The notes: a model not told the origin generated them from the sequence alone. A stretch of DNA of 64,000 nucleotides from Sulfitobacter sp. SK011 (GCF_003352065.1 NZ_CP025803.1:744001-808000); one strand, 5' to 3'; shown: positions 21,229 to 30,495, numbered from the stretch's first letter. Made by a program: numbers and translations.

Positions 21229-21579
21229 ATGAAAAAACTCCGCAATCATACCATCGGCGTTGACAGTGGTGACGTCGTCCTGTTTTCGGATTACGAAGAT
21301 GGTGGCGAAATGTGGACCGGACGCGGTCAACGTGAACGCCGACGACACATATCGTTTGGCGAACAGTACAAGTCTGAACCCAGCGTTCAGATGTCGCTTT
21401 CATTGTGGGATGTGGATGCGGTCACGGTGATGCGCGCGGATATCAGTGCTGAAGCAATCACCAATACTGGTTTTGACATGGTCTTTCGCACGTGGGGCGA
21501 CACCCGTGTGGCACGGGTGCGTATTGCCTGGACAGCCATCGGTGAATTGCCAGACGAAGATGATTGGGACGTGATTTAG
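21229..21579 (+). CDS. H-type lectin domain protein
   Basis: 116 residues with one H-type lectin domain at about 40-105: ISFGEQYKSEPSVQMSLSLW, then ITNTGFDMVFRTWGDTRV, then VRIAWTAIG. This is the fold of snail agglutinin and discoidin C-terminal domains, which bind GalNAc-type sugars in eukaryotes; ligands of the bacterial versions are mostly unknown. There is no signal peptide or membrane segment, so export is not evident. It sits between the atp operon and prs and converges with prs. Confidence 0.85.
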   Translation: MKKLRNHTIGVDSGDVVLFSDYEDGGEMWTGRGQRERRRHISFGEQYKSEPSVQMSLSLWDVDAVTVMRADISAEAITNTGFDMVFRTWGDTRVARVRIAWTAIGELPDEDDWDVI

Positions 21580-21599
21580 CGACATACCCGCATCGCAGA

Positions 21600-22619
21600 T
21601 CACTCAGCTGCGTAAGTTCCATCATAAATCGGGCCCAGTGTTTCTGCCTCGAACAAAGATGACACGGACGTGCCGTTCCAGATGTTCAGGATCGCCTGAG
21701 CAAACATTGGCGCGGTTGGTACAATGCGAATATTGGCCGCTTTCTTGATCGCATCGGTTGGTGCGATACTGTCTGTGATAACAAGCGATTTCATCACTGA
21801 ATTCGTTACGCGCTCAACCGCCGGGCCAGACATAACGCCATGGGTAATGTAAGAGTGGACCTCCTTTGCCCCCGCTTCCATCAGAACTTCGGCGGCTTTG
21901 CATAGGGTTCCAGCGGTATCACAAATGTCGTCTACGATGATGCAGGTCTTGCCAGTCACGTTACCAATCACCGTCATCTCAGCAACTTCGCCCGCTTTTT
22001 CGCGGCGTTTGTCCACGATCGCCAGCGGCGCGTTCACGCGTTTTGCCAGCTCACGGGCCCGTGCCACACCACCCACATCTGGGGACACGATCATCAGGTC
22101 GCTCATCTGGTCTTTGAACGCGTCTTTGATGTCCAGGGCAAAGACCGGCGAGGCATAAAGGTTGTCCACCGGAATGTCGAAAAACCCCTGGATCTGTGCC
22201 GCGTGCAGATCCATCGTCAGAACCCGTTCGATCCCGGTGCCCACCAGCATGTTCGCCACCAGTTTGGCAGTGATCGGTGTGCGCGCCTTGGTGCGGCGAT
22301 CCTGTCGGGCGTACCCGAAGTAGGGCAATACCGCCGTTACACGTGCCGCCGATGACCGGCGCAGGGCGTCAGCCATGATCAACAGCTCCATCAGGTTGTC
22401 ATTGGCCGGGTTCGAGGTTGATTGAATGATGAACATGTCTTCGCCGCGCACGTTCTCAAAGACCTCGACAAAAATCTCACCGTCGTTAAACCGTTCGACC
22501 CTTGTGTCAACCAAACCGACGTGGACCCCCCGGTGCATCGACATTCGCCGGGCGATTGCAGTTGCCAATGGCATGTTGGCATTGCCAGAGATCAGTTTCG
22601 GTTCAGCTGTACGTGGCAT
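21600..22619 (-). CDS. prs: Ribose-phosphate pyrophosphokinase
   Basis: Makes PRPP from ribose 5-phosphate and ATP for purine, pyrimidine, histidine and tryptophan synthesis. 339 residues: [20 protein letters not shown], the catalytic flexible loop [10 protein letters not shown], the [12 protein letters not shown] block, and the PRPP loop [12 protein letters not shown] start at ATG 22619 ([15 protein letters not shown]), with GGAG six bases upstream; an in-frame extension of 66 residues lacks both a ribosome site and homology. It is divergent from the DsbA-like isomerase gene. Confidence 0.97.
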   Translation of the reverse strand: MPRTAEPKLISGNANMPLATAIARRMSMHRGVHVGLVDTRVERFNDGEIFVEVFENVRGEDMFIIQSTSNPANDNLMELLIMADALRRSSAARVTAVLPYFGYARQDRRTKARTPITAKLVANMLVGTGIERVLTMDLHAAQIQGFFDIPVDNLYASPVFALDIKDAFKDQMSDLMIVSPDVGGVARARELAKRVNAPLAIVDKRREKAGEVAEMTVIGNVTGKTCIIVDDICDTAGTLCKAAEVLMEAGAKEVHSYITHGVMSGPAVERVTNSVMKSLVITDSIAPTDAIKKAANIRIVPTAPMFAQAILNIWNGTSVSSLFEAETLGPIYDGTYAAE

Positions 22620-22723
22620 AAGGTCTCCGGGAGCAGCGGGATATGACAGAATCGTGACGTTGACACCGCTTAACATGGCGCTAGCGTCGGGCAAAGCTGC
22701 ACCCTCACAAATCGGAGAGCCAA

Positions 22724-23320
22724 ATGGCCCAAATCGACTATTATTTCGCAACCCTGTCGCCTTATTGCTACCTGGCCGGGCAACGACTGGAAGAGGTTGC
22801 GGCAAAGCATGGGGCAACGATCAACTACAAACCTTTTGATATTGTCGCAGCGTTTGCCCGCACGGGTGGCACACCCCCCAAGGACCGGCACATCAGCCGC
22901 ATGGAATACCACGCGCAGGCTTTGACCCGCGAGGCGAAAAAGCTTGGCATGGATTTCAACCTGAAACCGGCGCACTGGCCCACAAATGGTGCTCCTGCAG
23001 CCTATGCCTTTATCGCCGCGCAAAATGCGGGCGGCGGCGATCTGGGCAAGCTGGCGCATGTGATTACACGCAACGTCTGGGCTGATGAAAAAGACATCGC
23101 CGAGGACGACGTTGTACGCGCCTGTCTGACGGAAGCAGGGTTTGATCCTGCATTGGCTGATTCCGGCTTGCTGGTCGGTGCCGAAACCTATGCAAGAAAC
23201 CTGGAAGATGCGGTTGAGGCAGGTGTTTTTGGTGCGCCGTTCTATATCGTCGGCGATCAAAGGTTCTGGGGCCAGGATAAGATCGAGGATCTTGATCTGC
23301 ATTTGTCCGGCAAGTTGTGA
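22724..23320 (+). CDS. 2-hydroxychromene-2-carboxylate isomerase family protein (DsbA-like)
   Basis: 198 residues with the thioredoxin-like HCCA isomerase/GST-kappa fold. The active-site helix starts SPYCYLAGQ, where the serine normally activates glutathione, and the cis-proline loop is [16 protein letters not shown]. No aromatic-degradation genes are nearby, so the substrate may be another glutathione conjugate (inference). There is no signal peptide, so it is cytosolic. Its end overlaps the GTG candidate start of the next gene. Confidence 0.88.
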   Translation: MAQIDYYFATLSPYCYLAGQRLEEVAAKHGATINYKPFDIVAAFARTGGTPPKDRHISRMEYHAQALTREAKKLGMDFNLKPAHWPTNGAPAAYAFIAAQNAGGGDLGKLAHVITRNVWADEKDIAEDDVVRACLTEAGFDPALADSGLLVGAETYARNLEDAVEAGVFGAPFYIVGDQRFWGQDKIEDLDLHLSGKL

Positions 23321-24120
23321 GACCGCAGGCGGGCTTTGTTCCGCATATGACGACGCTGGGGCAGGGGCAACGCCGCGTGTTGGCCCTGCATTGTACCTTG
23401 GCATTTGGTGGCGCATGGACGGGTGTGGCGAAAAACCTCTCGCCGGAGGTGACAATCTTGGCCCCCGATATGCCCAGCCATGGCCAAAGCGCCGATTGGG
23501 ATGAGAGCAGCGATTTCTCCGCTACGGTTTTTAACGCGGCGCTGTCGACATTCGGCGATGAACCAATAGATATAATCGGTCATTCATTCGGCGCGATGAT
23601 TGCACTCAGACTTGCAGCGACCCTGCCTGATCAGATACGCAGCCTGACGCTGATTGAGCCTGTTTTCTTAGCGGTGGCATCGCGTGATGCACCGGACACA
23701 ATGCGAGATCACGATGAACGCGCCGCCCCGTTTGTCGAAGCAATTGCGGCGTCCAATCGCCCCCTTGCCGCGCGGGTCTTTAACCGAATGTGGAGTGGCG
23801 GAACGCCGTGGGATGACATCCCGGAACGGTCGCGCGCCGCGATGATACGTGCGATCCATGTGGTGCCGGATACGGTTGGTTTTATCTATGAGGACAACGC
23901 CGGATTGTTGCGACCCGGTGTCCTGGATGCGGTGAGGATGCCAACCCTTCTGATGCGTGGGTCGCAGGCACTACCTGCCATATCCGCTATCAACGATGGT
24001 TTGGAACGGCGGCTGCCAAATGCGTCGCAGATTGTGATCGAAGGTGCCGGGCATATGGCACCAATCACGCATCCTAATGAGGTGGCCTCAGCGATTGGTG
24101 ATCTGCTAGAGCGTAGTTAA
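23317..24120 (+). CDS. Alpha/beta-fold hydrolase
   Basis: 267 residues with the nucleophile elbow GHSFGA, an oxyanion region around ALHCTLAFGGAW, a strand/acid region near PTLLMRGSQ, and the catalytic histidine in GAGHMAP. Substrate unknown. The GTG at 23317 overlaps the upstream stop (GTGA), which suggests translational coupling; ATG 23347 (MTTLGQGQRRV) is an equally possible start, and neither has a strong ribosome site. It converges with the aldolase gene, and both stop codons share TTAA at 24117-24120. Confidence 0.85.
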   Translation: MRPQAGFVPHMTTLGQGQRRVLALHCTLAFGGAWTGVAKNLSPEVTILAPDMPSHGQSADWDESSDFSATVFNAALSTFGDEPIDIIGHSFGAMIALRLAATLPDQIRSLTLIEPVFLAVASRDAPDTMRDHDERAAPFVEAIAASNRPLAARVFNRMWSGGTPWDDIPERSRAAMIRAIHVVPDTVGFIYEDNAGLLRPGVLDAVRMPTLLMRGSQALPAISAINDGLERRLPNASQIVIEGAGHMAPITHPNEVASAIGDLLERS

Positions 24121-25151
24121 AAATGGCTTAGGAATGTGTCGATATCTGCGCGGCTGATCGACCAGTCACAGACCAGCCGAGCGCCGACCATTTCATCATC
24201 AGCACCGTCCAGTGACCCCTTCCAGACATAGTATTTGGCCCCCGCCGCAGTCAGCTTGCGATGCACTGAACGCGGGAAAAGTGCAAATACCATGTTGGCC
24301 TGTGGTTCATGCAAAAATTCTGCCCCGGCCTTGCGCAGCCCTGCGACAAGATAGGCTGCATTGTCGTTTGCCTGCCGGGCGGTCTGTTTCCAAAGATCAT
24401 CTTGCAAATAGCCTGCCATCTGTGCCGACAGAAACCGATGTTTGGAAAACAAATGTGCCCCGCGTTTGCGGCGCAACTCAAACTCCCAAGCCTTCTTGGG
24501 GTCGAAAAACACGACCGCTTCAACTCCCATACAGCCGTTTTTGGTACCGCCAAAGCTCACCACATCCACGTTTGATTTCCACGTCATCTCTGCCGCGGTA
24601 CACCCAAGCGCCATCATGGCATTTGCAAACCGTGCGCCGTCCAAATGCACTGGCAAGTCATAGCTCTTGGCGACTGCCGTCAACGCACGCAGCTCTTCCA
24701 GCGAATAGAGGGATCCTCGTTCCGTGACTTGGGTGATCGAGACAGGACCACGTTGTGCGGAATGCACGTCTGTCGGCGCGCGCGGTTCAATCGCGGCTGC
24801 CAACCCTTCGGGCGTCATTTTGTCAGCTGTGGGGATCACTGTCAGCTTTGCCGCACCTGTATAGAATTCCGGTGCATTGCATTCGTCCTCTTGGATATGC
24901 GCAACTTCGGAACAGAAGATCGTCTGCCATGGCTGGCAATATGTCGCCAGCGCCAGTGCATTTGCTGCGGTCCCCGTCGCCACAAGATAGACTGCCGCCT
25001 CTGGGGCTTCAAACGCGGTTCTGATCCCCGTTGTGACGTCGTCCATGATCGGGTCTTTGCCATATGGCATCGCATAACCCGCGTTTGCCGTGACGATCCG
25101 TTCCATGATCTGTGGATGGACAGGGCCAGCATTGTCAGAGGCGAAAAACAT
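24117..25151 (-). CDS. Low-specificity threonine aldolase / beta-eliminating lyase
   Basis: 344 residues, PLP fold type I. FASDNAGPVHPQI at the N-terminus, HLDGARFANA with the aspartate that contacts the PLP pyridine nitrogen, and the PLP lysine in SFGGTKNG are those of the L-threonine aldolase (LtaE) family, which splits threonine or allo-threonine to glycine and acetaldehyde. Some relatives act on other beta-hydroxy amino acids. The ATG shares a base with the YcgN stop (TGATG), so it is the last gene of the ribF-ycgN-aldolase unit. Confidence 0.88.
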   Translation of the reverse strand: MFFASDNAGPVHPQIMERIVTANAGYAMPYGKDPIMDDVTTGIRTAFEAPEAAVYLVATGTAANALALATYCQPWQTIFCSEVAHIQEDECNAPEFYTGAAKLTVIPTADKMTPEGLAAAIEPRAPTDVHSAQRGPVSITQVTERGSLYSLEELRALTAVAKSYDLPVHLDGARFANAMMALGCTAAEMTWKSNVDVVSFGGTKNGCMGVEAVVFFDPKKAWEFELRRKRGAHLFSKHRFLSAQMAGYLQDDLWKQTARQANDNAAYLVAGLRKAGAEFLHEPQANMVFALFPRSVHRKLTAAGAKYYVWKGSLDGADDEMVGARLVCDWSISRADIDTFLSHF

Positions 25152-25621
25152 CAGGTCGGCTCCTCAATAATGTAATCTTCCCATTCTTCAAATGGGGTGT
25201 CGAATTCGGAAACAGTGTTACCCTGCACGCTGATACCCGCATCATGCACCGATTGCGCCGTGCCGCTGATCAAAGGGTGCCAATCATAAAGCGGCTTACC
25301 CTGCCACAACAAACGATAGGCGCAGGTCTGCGGCATCCAATAGGCATGGGTGTCAAGGTTGTCGGGTTTCAGCACAATGCAATCGGGCACAAACTGATGG
25401 CGGTTTTCATAGTGCACGCAGCGACATGTCGCATCGTCCAACAACCGACAGGCCACACGGGTCAGCGCGACCTCTTCGGTGTCTTCGTCCTCAAGTTTGT
25501 TGAGGCAGCATTTGCCGCAGCCATCACAAAGCGCTTCCCATTCCACTTGCGACATCTTGTTCAGGGGCTTCTTTTCCCAGAACCGTTTTTCCAACCCGGC
25601 GCGTGCAATTGGATCGCTCAT
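25151..25621 (-). CDS. YcgN family cysteine cluster protein
   Basis: 156 residues, cysteine-rich: CDGCGKCC at the N-terminus, then CRLLDDATCRC and further single cysteines. This matches the YcgN (UPF0260) family, presumed metal-binding but without a known reaction. I start at MSDPIARAGLEKRFWEKK, because this codon overlaps the ribF stop as ATGA; an 11-residue extension lies inside ribF and is rejected. Tightly coupled to the genes on both sides. Confidence 0.88.
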   Translation of the reverse strand: MSDPIARAGLEKRFWEKKPLNKMSQVEWEALCDGCGKCCLNKLEDEDTEEVALTRVACRLLDDATCRCVHYENRHQFVPDCIVLKPDNLDTHAYWMPQTCAYRLLWQGKPLYDWHPLISGTAQSVHDAGISVQGNTVSEFDTPFEEWEDYIIEEPT

Positions 25622-26550
25622 AGGGCGGCCAGAATACTGCGTGCGCGCGCGCAATCGGCATCCATTTGGGTGATCAGTGCATCAAGGCTGTCAAAGTTTT
25701 CCTCGCCACGCAGGTACTCGACCAAGGCGACAGACAGTGGTGTGCCATATAGGTCGCCCTTGAAATCAAAGAGGTATGTTTCAAGATTGGCTTTGTTTTC
25801 GCCAAACATCGGGCGCACGCCAAGGCTTGCTGCCCCTTGATAGCTGCCCTTGAAAGGTCCCTCAAGCACATCAACCAACACGGCATAGACCCCAAACGCA
25901 GGCGGATGCAGCCCGTCAATAGACATGTTTGCTGTGGGATAACCCAGCTCACGACCGCGTTGCTCACCACTGATCACCGGCCCTTCAATGCGGTGCCAAT
26001 GGCCCAGCATTGCCGCTGCATCGCGGGGCTTGCCAGCCGTCAGCGCCTGCCTGATCGCTGTGGAAGAAACGGTTTGTGCGTCCTGCGCCATCAGCGGGGC
26101 GATGGTCACGCCAAAGCCAAACTCGGCCCCAAAATGCACAAGGTCTTGCGCCGTTCCTGCGCGACCCTTTCCAAAACAGAAATCGGCACCCACAACGACA
26201 TGCGCCAGACCAAGGCCGTCACGCAGAACATCGCCTGCAAACTCACGGGGGCTAAGCGCCGCAAGGGCCGCGTTAAAGCTCAACTCGTAGAGCCGCTCAA
26301 CACCAAGTTTTTCCAACCGTGACGCACGGGCATCGCGGCCCATAAGGCGAAAGGGCGGGCTGTTGGGCGCAAAGTATTCGCGGGGGTGCGGCTCAAACGT
26401 GACTACACCTAATGGCGCATCGGGTGCCGCCTTTGACGCCAGTTCAATCACCGAACGATGGCCAAAATGCACACCATCAAAATTACCAATCGCGGCTGTT
26501 GCGCCGCGATCTTGCTGTTCTATGAAGTGATAGTCTCTGACGATCCGCAT
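25618..26550 (-). CDS. ribF: Bifunctional riboflavin kinase / FMN adenylyltransferase
   Basis: Converts riboflavin to FMN and FAD. The N-terminal nucleotidyltransferase domain has AAIGNFDGVHFGHRSV (about 19-34) and the late block SSTAIRQAL. The C-terminal riboflavin kinase domain has YPTANMSIDG, FGVYAVLVDV and ETYLFDFKGDLYG. At 310 residues it has the family length. First gene of an overlapping three-gene unit with ycgN and the aldolase. Confidence 0.95.
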   Translation of the reverse strand: MRIVRDYHFIEQQDRGATAAIGNFDGVHFGHRSVIELASKAAPDAPLGVVTFEPHPREYFAPNSPPFRLMGRDARASRLEKLGVERLYELSFNAALAALSPREFAGDVLRDGLGLAHVVVGADFCFGKGRAGTAQDLVHFGAEFGFGVTIAPLMAQDAQTVSSTAIRQALTAGKPRDAAAMLGHWHRIEGPVISGEQRGRELGYPTANMSIDGLHPPAFGVYAVLVDVLEGPFKGSYQGAASLGVRPMFGENKANLETYLFDFKGDLYGTPLSVALVEYLRGEENFDSLDALITQMDADCARARSILAAL

Positions 26551-26630
26551 ATGACTTGCCTAGCCTTGACGCAGGCCAGTGGCAAGATGCAGCGCCACTT
26601 CTCGCGGGCTTGCATAATTTTACTTGGAAT

Positions 26631-27074
26631 TCAGTCGAATTTACGCGATGGAGCCAACACTGTCGCTTCGCCAACCAACACTTTCTTCCCGTCCACGGCG
26701 CAATGGCAATCCATTTTAACCCGGCGCTTGGAAAATTCGATGTCGGTGACTTTCACCTCGGCATAGACAAGGTCGCCGGGGCGCACGGGGGCCAGGAACT
26801 TTAACGATTGGCCCAGATATACCGTTCCGTGCCCGGGCAGTTGTTCACCGATTACCGCCGACACCAACCCGGCGGTCAACATACCATGCGCGATCCGGCC
26901 TTCAAAAATCGTATCTCGCGCATAATCATCATCAAGATGCACCGGATTGCGATCAGTAGAAACCTGCGCAAACATTTCGATATCTTCGTCGGACACAACT
27001 TTGCTCAGATAGCGGGTCATGCCAATTTCGATGTCTTCGATGCAGATTGTGCCGCGCGGTAGATTATCCAACAT
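26631..27074 (-). CDS. MaoC family dehydratase
   Basis: 147-residue single hotdog fold. The hydratase 2 motif is intact: catalytic D41 and H47 in TDRNPVHLDDDYA, and GRIAHGML. This resembles (R)-specific enoyl-CoA hydratases of the PhaJ type, which link fatty-acid oxidation to polyhydroxyalkanoate, but other acyl-CoA substrates are possible. It stands alone; the upstream region carries an inverted repeat (27090-27129) that may be an operator. Confidence 0.9.
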   Translation of the reverse strand: MLDNLPRGTICIEDIEIGMTRYLSKVVSDEDIEMFAQVSTDRNPVHLDDDYARDTIFEGRIAHGMLTAGLVSAVIGEQLPGHGTVYLGQSLKFLAPVRPGDLVYAEVKVTDIEFSKRRVKMDCHCAVDGKKVLVGEATVLAPSRKFD

Positions 27075-27089
27075 GTCTCACCTTCAAGC

Positions 27090-27129
27090 AATAAAGTAAC
27101 GTCTCAATTGATGTATCGGTAACTTTATT
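27090..27129. repeat. Imperfect inverted repeat upstream of the MaoC gene
   Basis: AATAAAGTAAC at 27090-27100 faces GTAACTTTATT at 27119-27129, matching at 10 of 11 positions, in the AT-rich promoter region about 15 bases upstream of the MaoC start codon. It could be a dimeric regulator's site or an RNA hairpin; no protein can be named. Confidence 0.5.
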
Positions 27130-27163
27130 ACTTTGCAGTCGCAGAAAATCAAGTATAAATTTT

Positions 27164-28036
27164 CTACCGAAGGAAGCCAATTGCGTATGTCGGCGTTGAT
27201 TTTTCTTTTTCTAAATAATGACTTAATGCATCTTTGTCTGGTTGAAAGCCAGTTTTGGTTTCTGATGCAGCCAGACCGCCAGAGATGAAAAGGGAATCAA
27301 TGTCTTCGCCCAACGCCCCTTTGATATCGGTAAGCACTCCATCCCCGATGGCCAAAATGCGGTCATCAGGCACATCGCGTCCAAGCGCTGCCAACCGCCG
27401 GCGGGCCAGATCGTAGATCGGTGGATGCGGTTTCCCGAAATAAAGGCTCTCACCGCCCATTTCAGTATAAAGTGCCGCCAGAGCACCCGCGCACCATTCG
27501 CGCACCTCGCCCCGGTCCACGACAATATCCGGGTTCGCACAAAGCAGTTTCAACCCCTTTTGCTTTGCCAGCAGGAACTGCGGACGCATGGTCGCGGGAT
27601 CGGCCATCGGATCAGTGGGGCCGGTACAGACAATCCCCTCGGCCTGATCCAACGGGACCTGTTCGATTGAGACCGGGTTTTCCAGCAAGCCGAGCGGTTC
27701 AAAAAACTTCTGATCGCGGTCCTCACCAATGAACCAGACCTTGTTGCCCACTGCGCCCCGATACATTGCGGACCGGGCTGAATCGCCCGATGTCGCTATG
27801 GTATCCCACGCATCATCCGGCACGCCGAAATGAGCCAGCTGTTTGATCACTCCGGCGCGGGGCCGTGGCGAATTGGTGACCAAGACAACTTTGCCACCCG
27901 TCTTGCGATAGACTTGCAAAGCTGCAACCGCGTCTGGCAACGCTTTTACCCCATCGTGCACGCAACCCCAAAGGTCCACAAAAAGAGCATCATACTGCGC
28001 GGAAATATCAGCGAGGGTTGCGACGATACGTGTCAT
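27164..28036 (-). CDS. HAD hydrolase, class IIA (TIGR01459 type)
   Basis: 290 residues with HAD motif I FVDLWGCVHDG (the second acidic residue replaced, D-L-W), motif II LVTNSPRP, the cap-domain region YFGKPHPPIYDLA, and motif III/IV GDGVLTDIKGA. The family is common in alphaproteobacteria; the substrate is unknown, and phosphatases of sugar phosphates or nucleotides are relatives. The start MTRIVATLADISAQY is preceded by GGAG; a 27-residue upstream extension is rejected. It lies 102 bases after the Mn-pyrophosphatase gene. Confidence 0.88.
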   Translation of the reverse strand: MTRIVATLADISAQYDALFVDLWGCVHDGVKALPDAVAALQVYRKTGGKVVLVTNSPRPRAGVIKQLAHFGVPDDAWDTIATSGDSARSAMYRGAVGNKVWFIGEDRDQKFFEPLGLLENPVSIEQVPLDQAEGIVCTGPTDPMADPATMRPQFLLAKQKGLKLLCANPDIVVDRGEVREWCAGALAALYTEMGGESLYFGKPHPPIYDLARRRLAALGRDVPDDRILAIGDGVLTDIKGALGEDIDSLFISGGLAASETKTGFQPDKDALSHYLEKEKSTPTYAIGFLR

Positions 28037-28138
28037 GGTCAGTGCTCCGCGATTGTTACTGGGCAGCCATACGTGAAGTCGCGGGCGGATGGAACAGGGG
28101 GGGATGGCGCGGCCCAATCACGGCGCGCGCCATCCTGA

Positions 28139-29059
28139 TCACATCTTCAGATTCGGGATGATCTGCTTTTTGCGGCTCATGATGCCGGGCAACACCACGG
28201 TATCGCCCGAAACTTCCGCGCCAAAGCTGACTTCAGCGATACGCTTGACCACATCGTTTGGCACCAAAAGCGTCGCTTCTTCGTTCAGGATATCAACAAT
28301 GAACAGCAAAACCTGCGCTGCGCTGTCTTCCTCTGCAACGCCGGGCATCGCGGCCATCAACGCATCCTTGCGTGCCAAAAGGGGTGCAGGGGATGTGGTT
28401 TCTAAAACCGAAACCCGCAGATTGGTACCGTCCAGATCGAATTCCTTGCTGTCCATCCGCAACAGCGCCGTCTCAGAGAACGCAGAAACATCCGATTTAG
28501 CAGCAAACAAATCTGCCGCATAAGATGCGATATCAACACCCAGATCATCCGCAAGGGCATGCGCCACGGCGCGGTCCTCTTGGGTGGTGGTGGGGCTGCG
28601 GAATTCGAGCGTGTCAGACAAAATGCATGACAGCGCGGCACCTTTGATTTCGCGGGGGGCCTGCGCCCAATCTTTGCCAATCATCTTGTACATGATCGTT
28701 GCTGTACAGGCGAGCGGTTGGATGTTGATCTCAATCGGGCCGCGCGTTTCAAGACCTGCCACCAGTCGGTGGTGGTCGATGATGCCTGTAATGTCCGCCT
28801 CACCGATATTGTCGGGCAATTCAGCAGGGTTGTTGGTGTCTACGATCACCACCTTAGTATCTGCTTCCAAATCCGTGAGCATTTCGGGTTTGGTCAGATT
28901 CCAGTGATCCAGCATGAACAACGCTTCGGTATTGGGTTCGCCTAGCAACATTGGTTTCGCGGGCACCCCTTTTATTTCATTCAAATACCAGGCCCAGATG
29001 ATCGGGCTGCCGGTGCTGTCGGTGTCGGGAGATTTGTGGCCAAATACGAGGGTGGTCAT
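28139..29059 (-). CDS. ppaC: Manganese-dependent inorganic pyrophosphatase
   Basis: Family II pyrophosphatase, DHH superfamily. 306 residues with GHKSPDTDS (7-15), VIVDTNNPAEL, IDHHRL, and the C-terminal substrate-binding S-R-K-K-Q close to the end. It removes pyrophosphate from biosynthetic reactions in the cytosol. The length and motifs match simple PpaC without CBS domains. On the same strand as the downstream HAD gene. Confidence 0.95.
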   Translation of the reverse strand: MTTLVFGHKSPDTDSTGSPIIWAWYLNEIKGVPAKPMLLGEPNTEALFMLDHWNLTKPEMLTDLEADTKVVIVDTNNPAELPDNIGEADITGIIDHHRLVAGLETRGPIEINIQPLACTATIMYKMIGKDWAQAPREIKGAALSCILSDTLEFRSPTTTQEDRAVAHALADDLGVDIASYAADLFAAKSDVSAFSETALLRMDSKEFDLDGTNLRVSVLETTSPAPLLARKDALMAAMPGVAEEDSAAQVLLFIVDILNEEATLLVPNDVVKRIAEVSFGAEVSGDTVVLPGIMSRKKQIIPNLKM

Positions 29060-29149
29060 AGGGGTGCGTCCTGAAATTGAAAGAGCGGATTTTCGGGCGT
29101 TATAGCAGGTTGGGATCGCTTGTCACCCAATCGTTGCTGCAATGCGGCA

Positions 29150-29503
29150 TCAGAGCCCAAGCTCGGCGCGCTTTTTCTTAGGAAGCGCATCAACGATCAT
29201 GTCATATGAGGCGCGGATGTGGTCGCGCAGGCTGCTCTCTGACAGGCCCGGTTTGTCATACTGTTGTATCCATTTCATGCCACGTGACGCCAAATAAGGG
29301 GCAGGGCGCAAGCCGGGGCTGTCCGACAGGACCTCAAATGCCAATTCGGTCACTTTAAAGGTGAACGCATCACGCCCTTCGGCCCAACCACCAACGGCAA
29401 ACAACTTGCCGCCAATTTTCCACACATCTGAATTGCCCCACTGCACCACATGGGTGGTATGGGGCAGGCTGGCACAAAACAGATTGAATTCATCACGGGT
29501 CAT
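29150..29503 (-). CDS. MmcQ/YjbR family protein
   Basis: 117 residues with the double-wing fold signature of the family: WGNSDVWKIGGKLFAV, FTFKVTELAFEVLSD, MKWIQQYD, and a late helix with SYDMIVDALPKKKR. Often annotated as a DNA-binding protein, although experimental support is thin. It starts at an ATG in a short divergent region shared with the DUF2161 gene (54 bases). Confidence 0.88.
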   Translation of the reverse strand: MTRDEFNLFCASLPHTTHVVQWGNSDVWKIGGKLFAVGGWAEGRDAFTFKVTELAFEVLSDSPGLRPAPYLASRGMKWIQQYDKPGLSESSLRDHIRASYDMIVDALPKKKRAELGL

Positions 29504-29557
29504 AGCGGCAGGTTAGGGGGTTCTCATCGGCTTGGGAATACTGATAGCTTTCCACCC

Positions 29558-30238
29558 ATGAGCAGCGCACGCGAAACCGATCTCTATCCCCCGATCAAGT
29601 CGTTTCTGGAGGATCAGGGGTATGTCGTCAAATCCGAAGTCGGGGCGGCAGACGTGGTGGCCGTCAGGGGCGCAGAACCGCCTTTGGTTGTTGAATTGAA
29701 GCTGGGATTTTCACTGGCCCTTTTTCATCAGTGCATCGCGCGCCTTAAAGTGTCGGACGACGTGTATCTTGCTGTCGCGCGCCAATCGGGCAAGCGGTTC
29801 GCGAAGGCTGTCAAAGACAATACATCACTGGCCCGGCGGTTGGGTTTGGGGCTGATCACTGTGCGGCTGTCCGATGGGTTGGTTGAGGTACATTGCGACC
29901 CCGGACCTTATGCGCCGCGCAAATCGACCAAACGTCAGGCGCAATTGTTGCGCGAATTTGCCCGACGCCAAGGTGACCCCAACGATGGCGGCCAGACCCG
30001 GGCAGGGCTGGTGACGGCGTACCGACAGGATGCATTGAAATGCGCGCTCTATTTGTTCGAAATAGGCGCGAGTAAGGGGGCCGATGTTGCAAAGGCTGCG
30101 GGCGTGCAGCCGGCCACAAGAATCATGCGCGATAATCACTATGGCTGGTTTGAAAAGGTCGAAAAAGGGGTTTACGGGCTGACCCAAATTGGGGCAGAGG
30201 CGGTCGCGACCTCACCACGCATTCTTGGCGCGAGGTGA
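29558..30238 (+). CDS. DUF2161 putative PD-(D/E)XK-type nuclease
   Basis: 226 residues. The N-terminal part has a nuclease-like pattern: E of KSEVGAADVVAV, then the strand PLVVELKLGF (acid-x-lysine). A C-terminal winged-helix-like part (KGADVAKAAGVQPATRIMRD) could bind DNA. Biological role unknown; it is common as a single gene in Rhodobacteraceae, which argues against a restriction module. I start at ATG 29558 (MSSARETDLYPPIKSFLE), the usual N-terminus; the upstream extension overlaps the divergent gene. Confidence 0.85.
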   Translation: MSSARETDLYPPIKSFLEDQGYVVKSEVGAADVVAVRGAEPPLVVELKLGFSLALFHQCIARLKVSDDVYLAVARQSGKRFAKAVKDNTSLARRLGLGLITVRLSDGLVEVHCDPGPYAPRKSTKRQAQLLREFARRQGDPNDGGQTRAGLVTAYRQDALKCALYLFEIGASKGADVAKAAGVQPATRIMRDNHYGWFEKVEKGVYGLTQIGAEAVATSPRILGAR

Positions 30239-30432
30239 CGAGACAAGCAGCGATTGTCGGCCGGGACCGGGAATGATTTCTGTGGGCAGGCGACCGTCCA
30301 AAGAGGGTGACGCCCTGAATCTACACGTTATTTGTAAGCGGCAAAGTCGCTATTGCTGACAACCACATGCCGTGCATCAAATCGAACTCAAACCTTTCCA
30401 AGAAATGCCTTCGATTTTTCGCAAAGGATCAG

Positions 30433-30461
30433 TTGACAGCCCCGTTTCTGATCCCTACCTA
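30433..30461 (+). promoter_or_regulatory. Sigma-70-type promoter of groESL
   Basis: The 324-base gap 30239-30562 contains TTGACA (30433-30438), a 17-base spacer and TACCTA (30456-30461). The predicted start of transcription, near 30468, falls at the edge of the CIRCE element. Nothing else is visible in the gap apart from CIRCE. Confidence 0.65.
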
Positions 30462-30468
30462 TGCGCCG

Positions 30469-30495
30469 TTAGCACTCGCACATGCTGAGTGATAA
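30469..30495. promoter_or_regulatory. CIRCE element (HrcA operator)
   Basis: TTAGCACTC, 9 bases, GAGTGATAA. The consensus is TTAGCACTC-N9-GAGTGCTAA, so only one position in the right arm differs. It lies just after the -10 box and 67 bases before groES, the standard place for HrcA repression of groESL. Confidence 0.92.

Noticed and set aside
29558-30238. Restriction-modification nuclease
   Set aside because: The DUF2161 protein has a nuclease-like motif, but no methyltransferase or specificity gene accompanies it.
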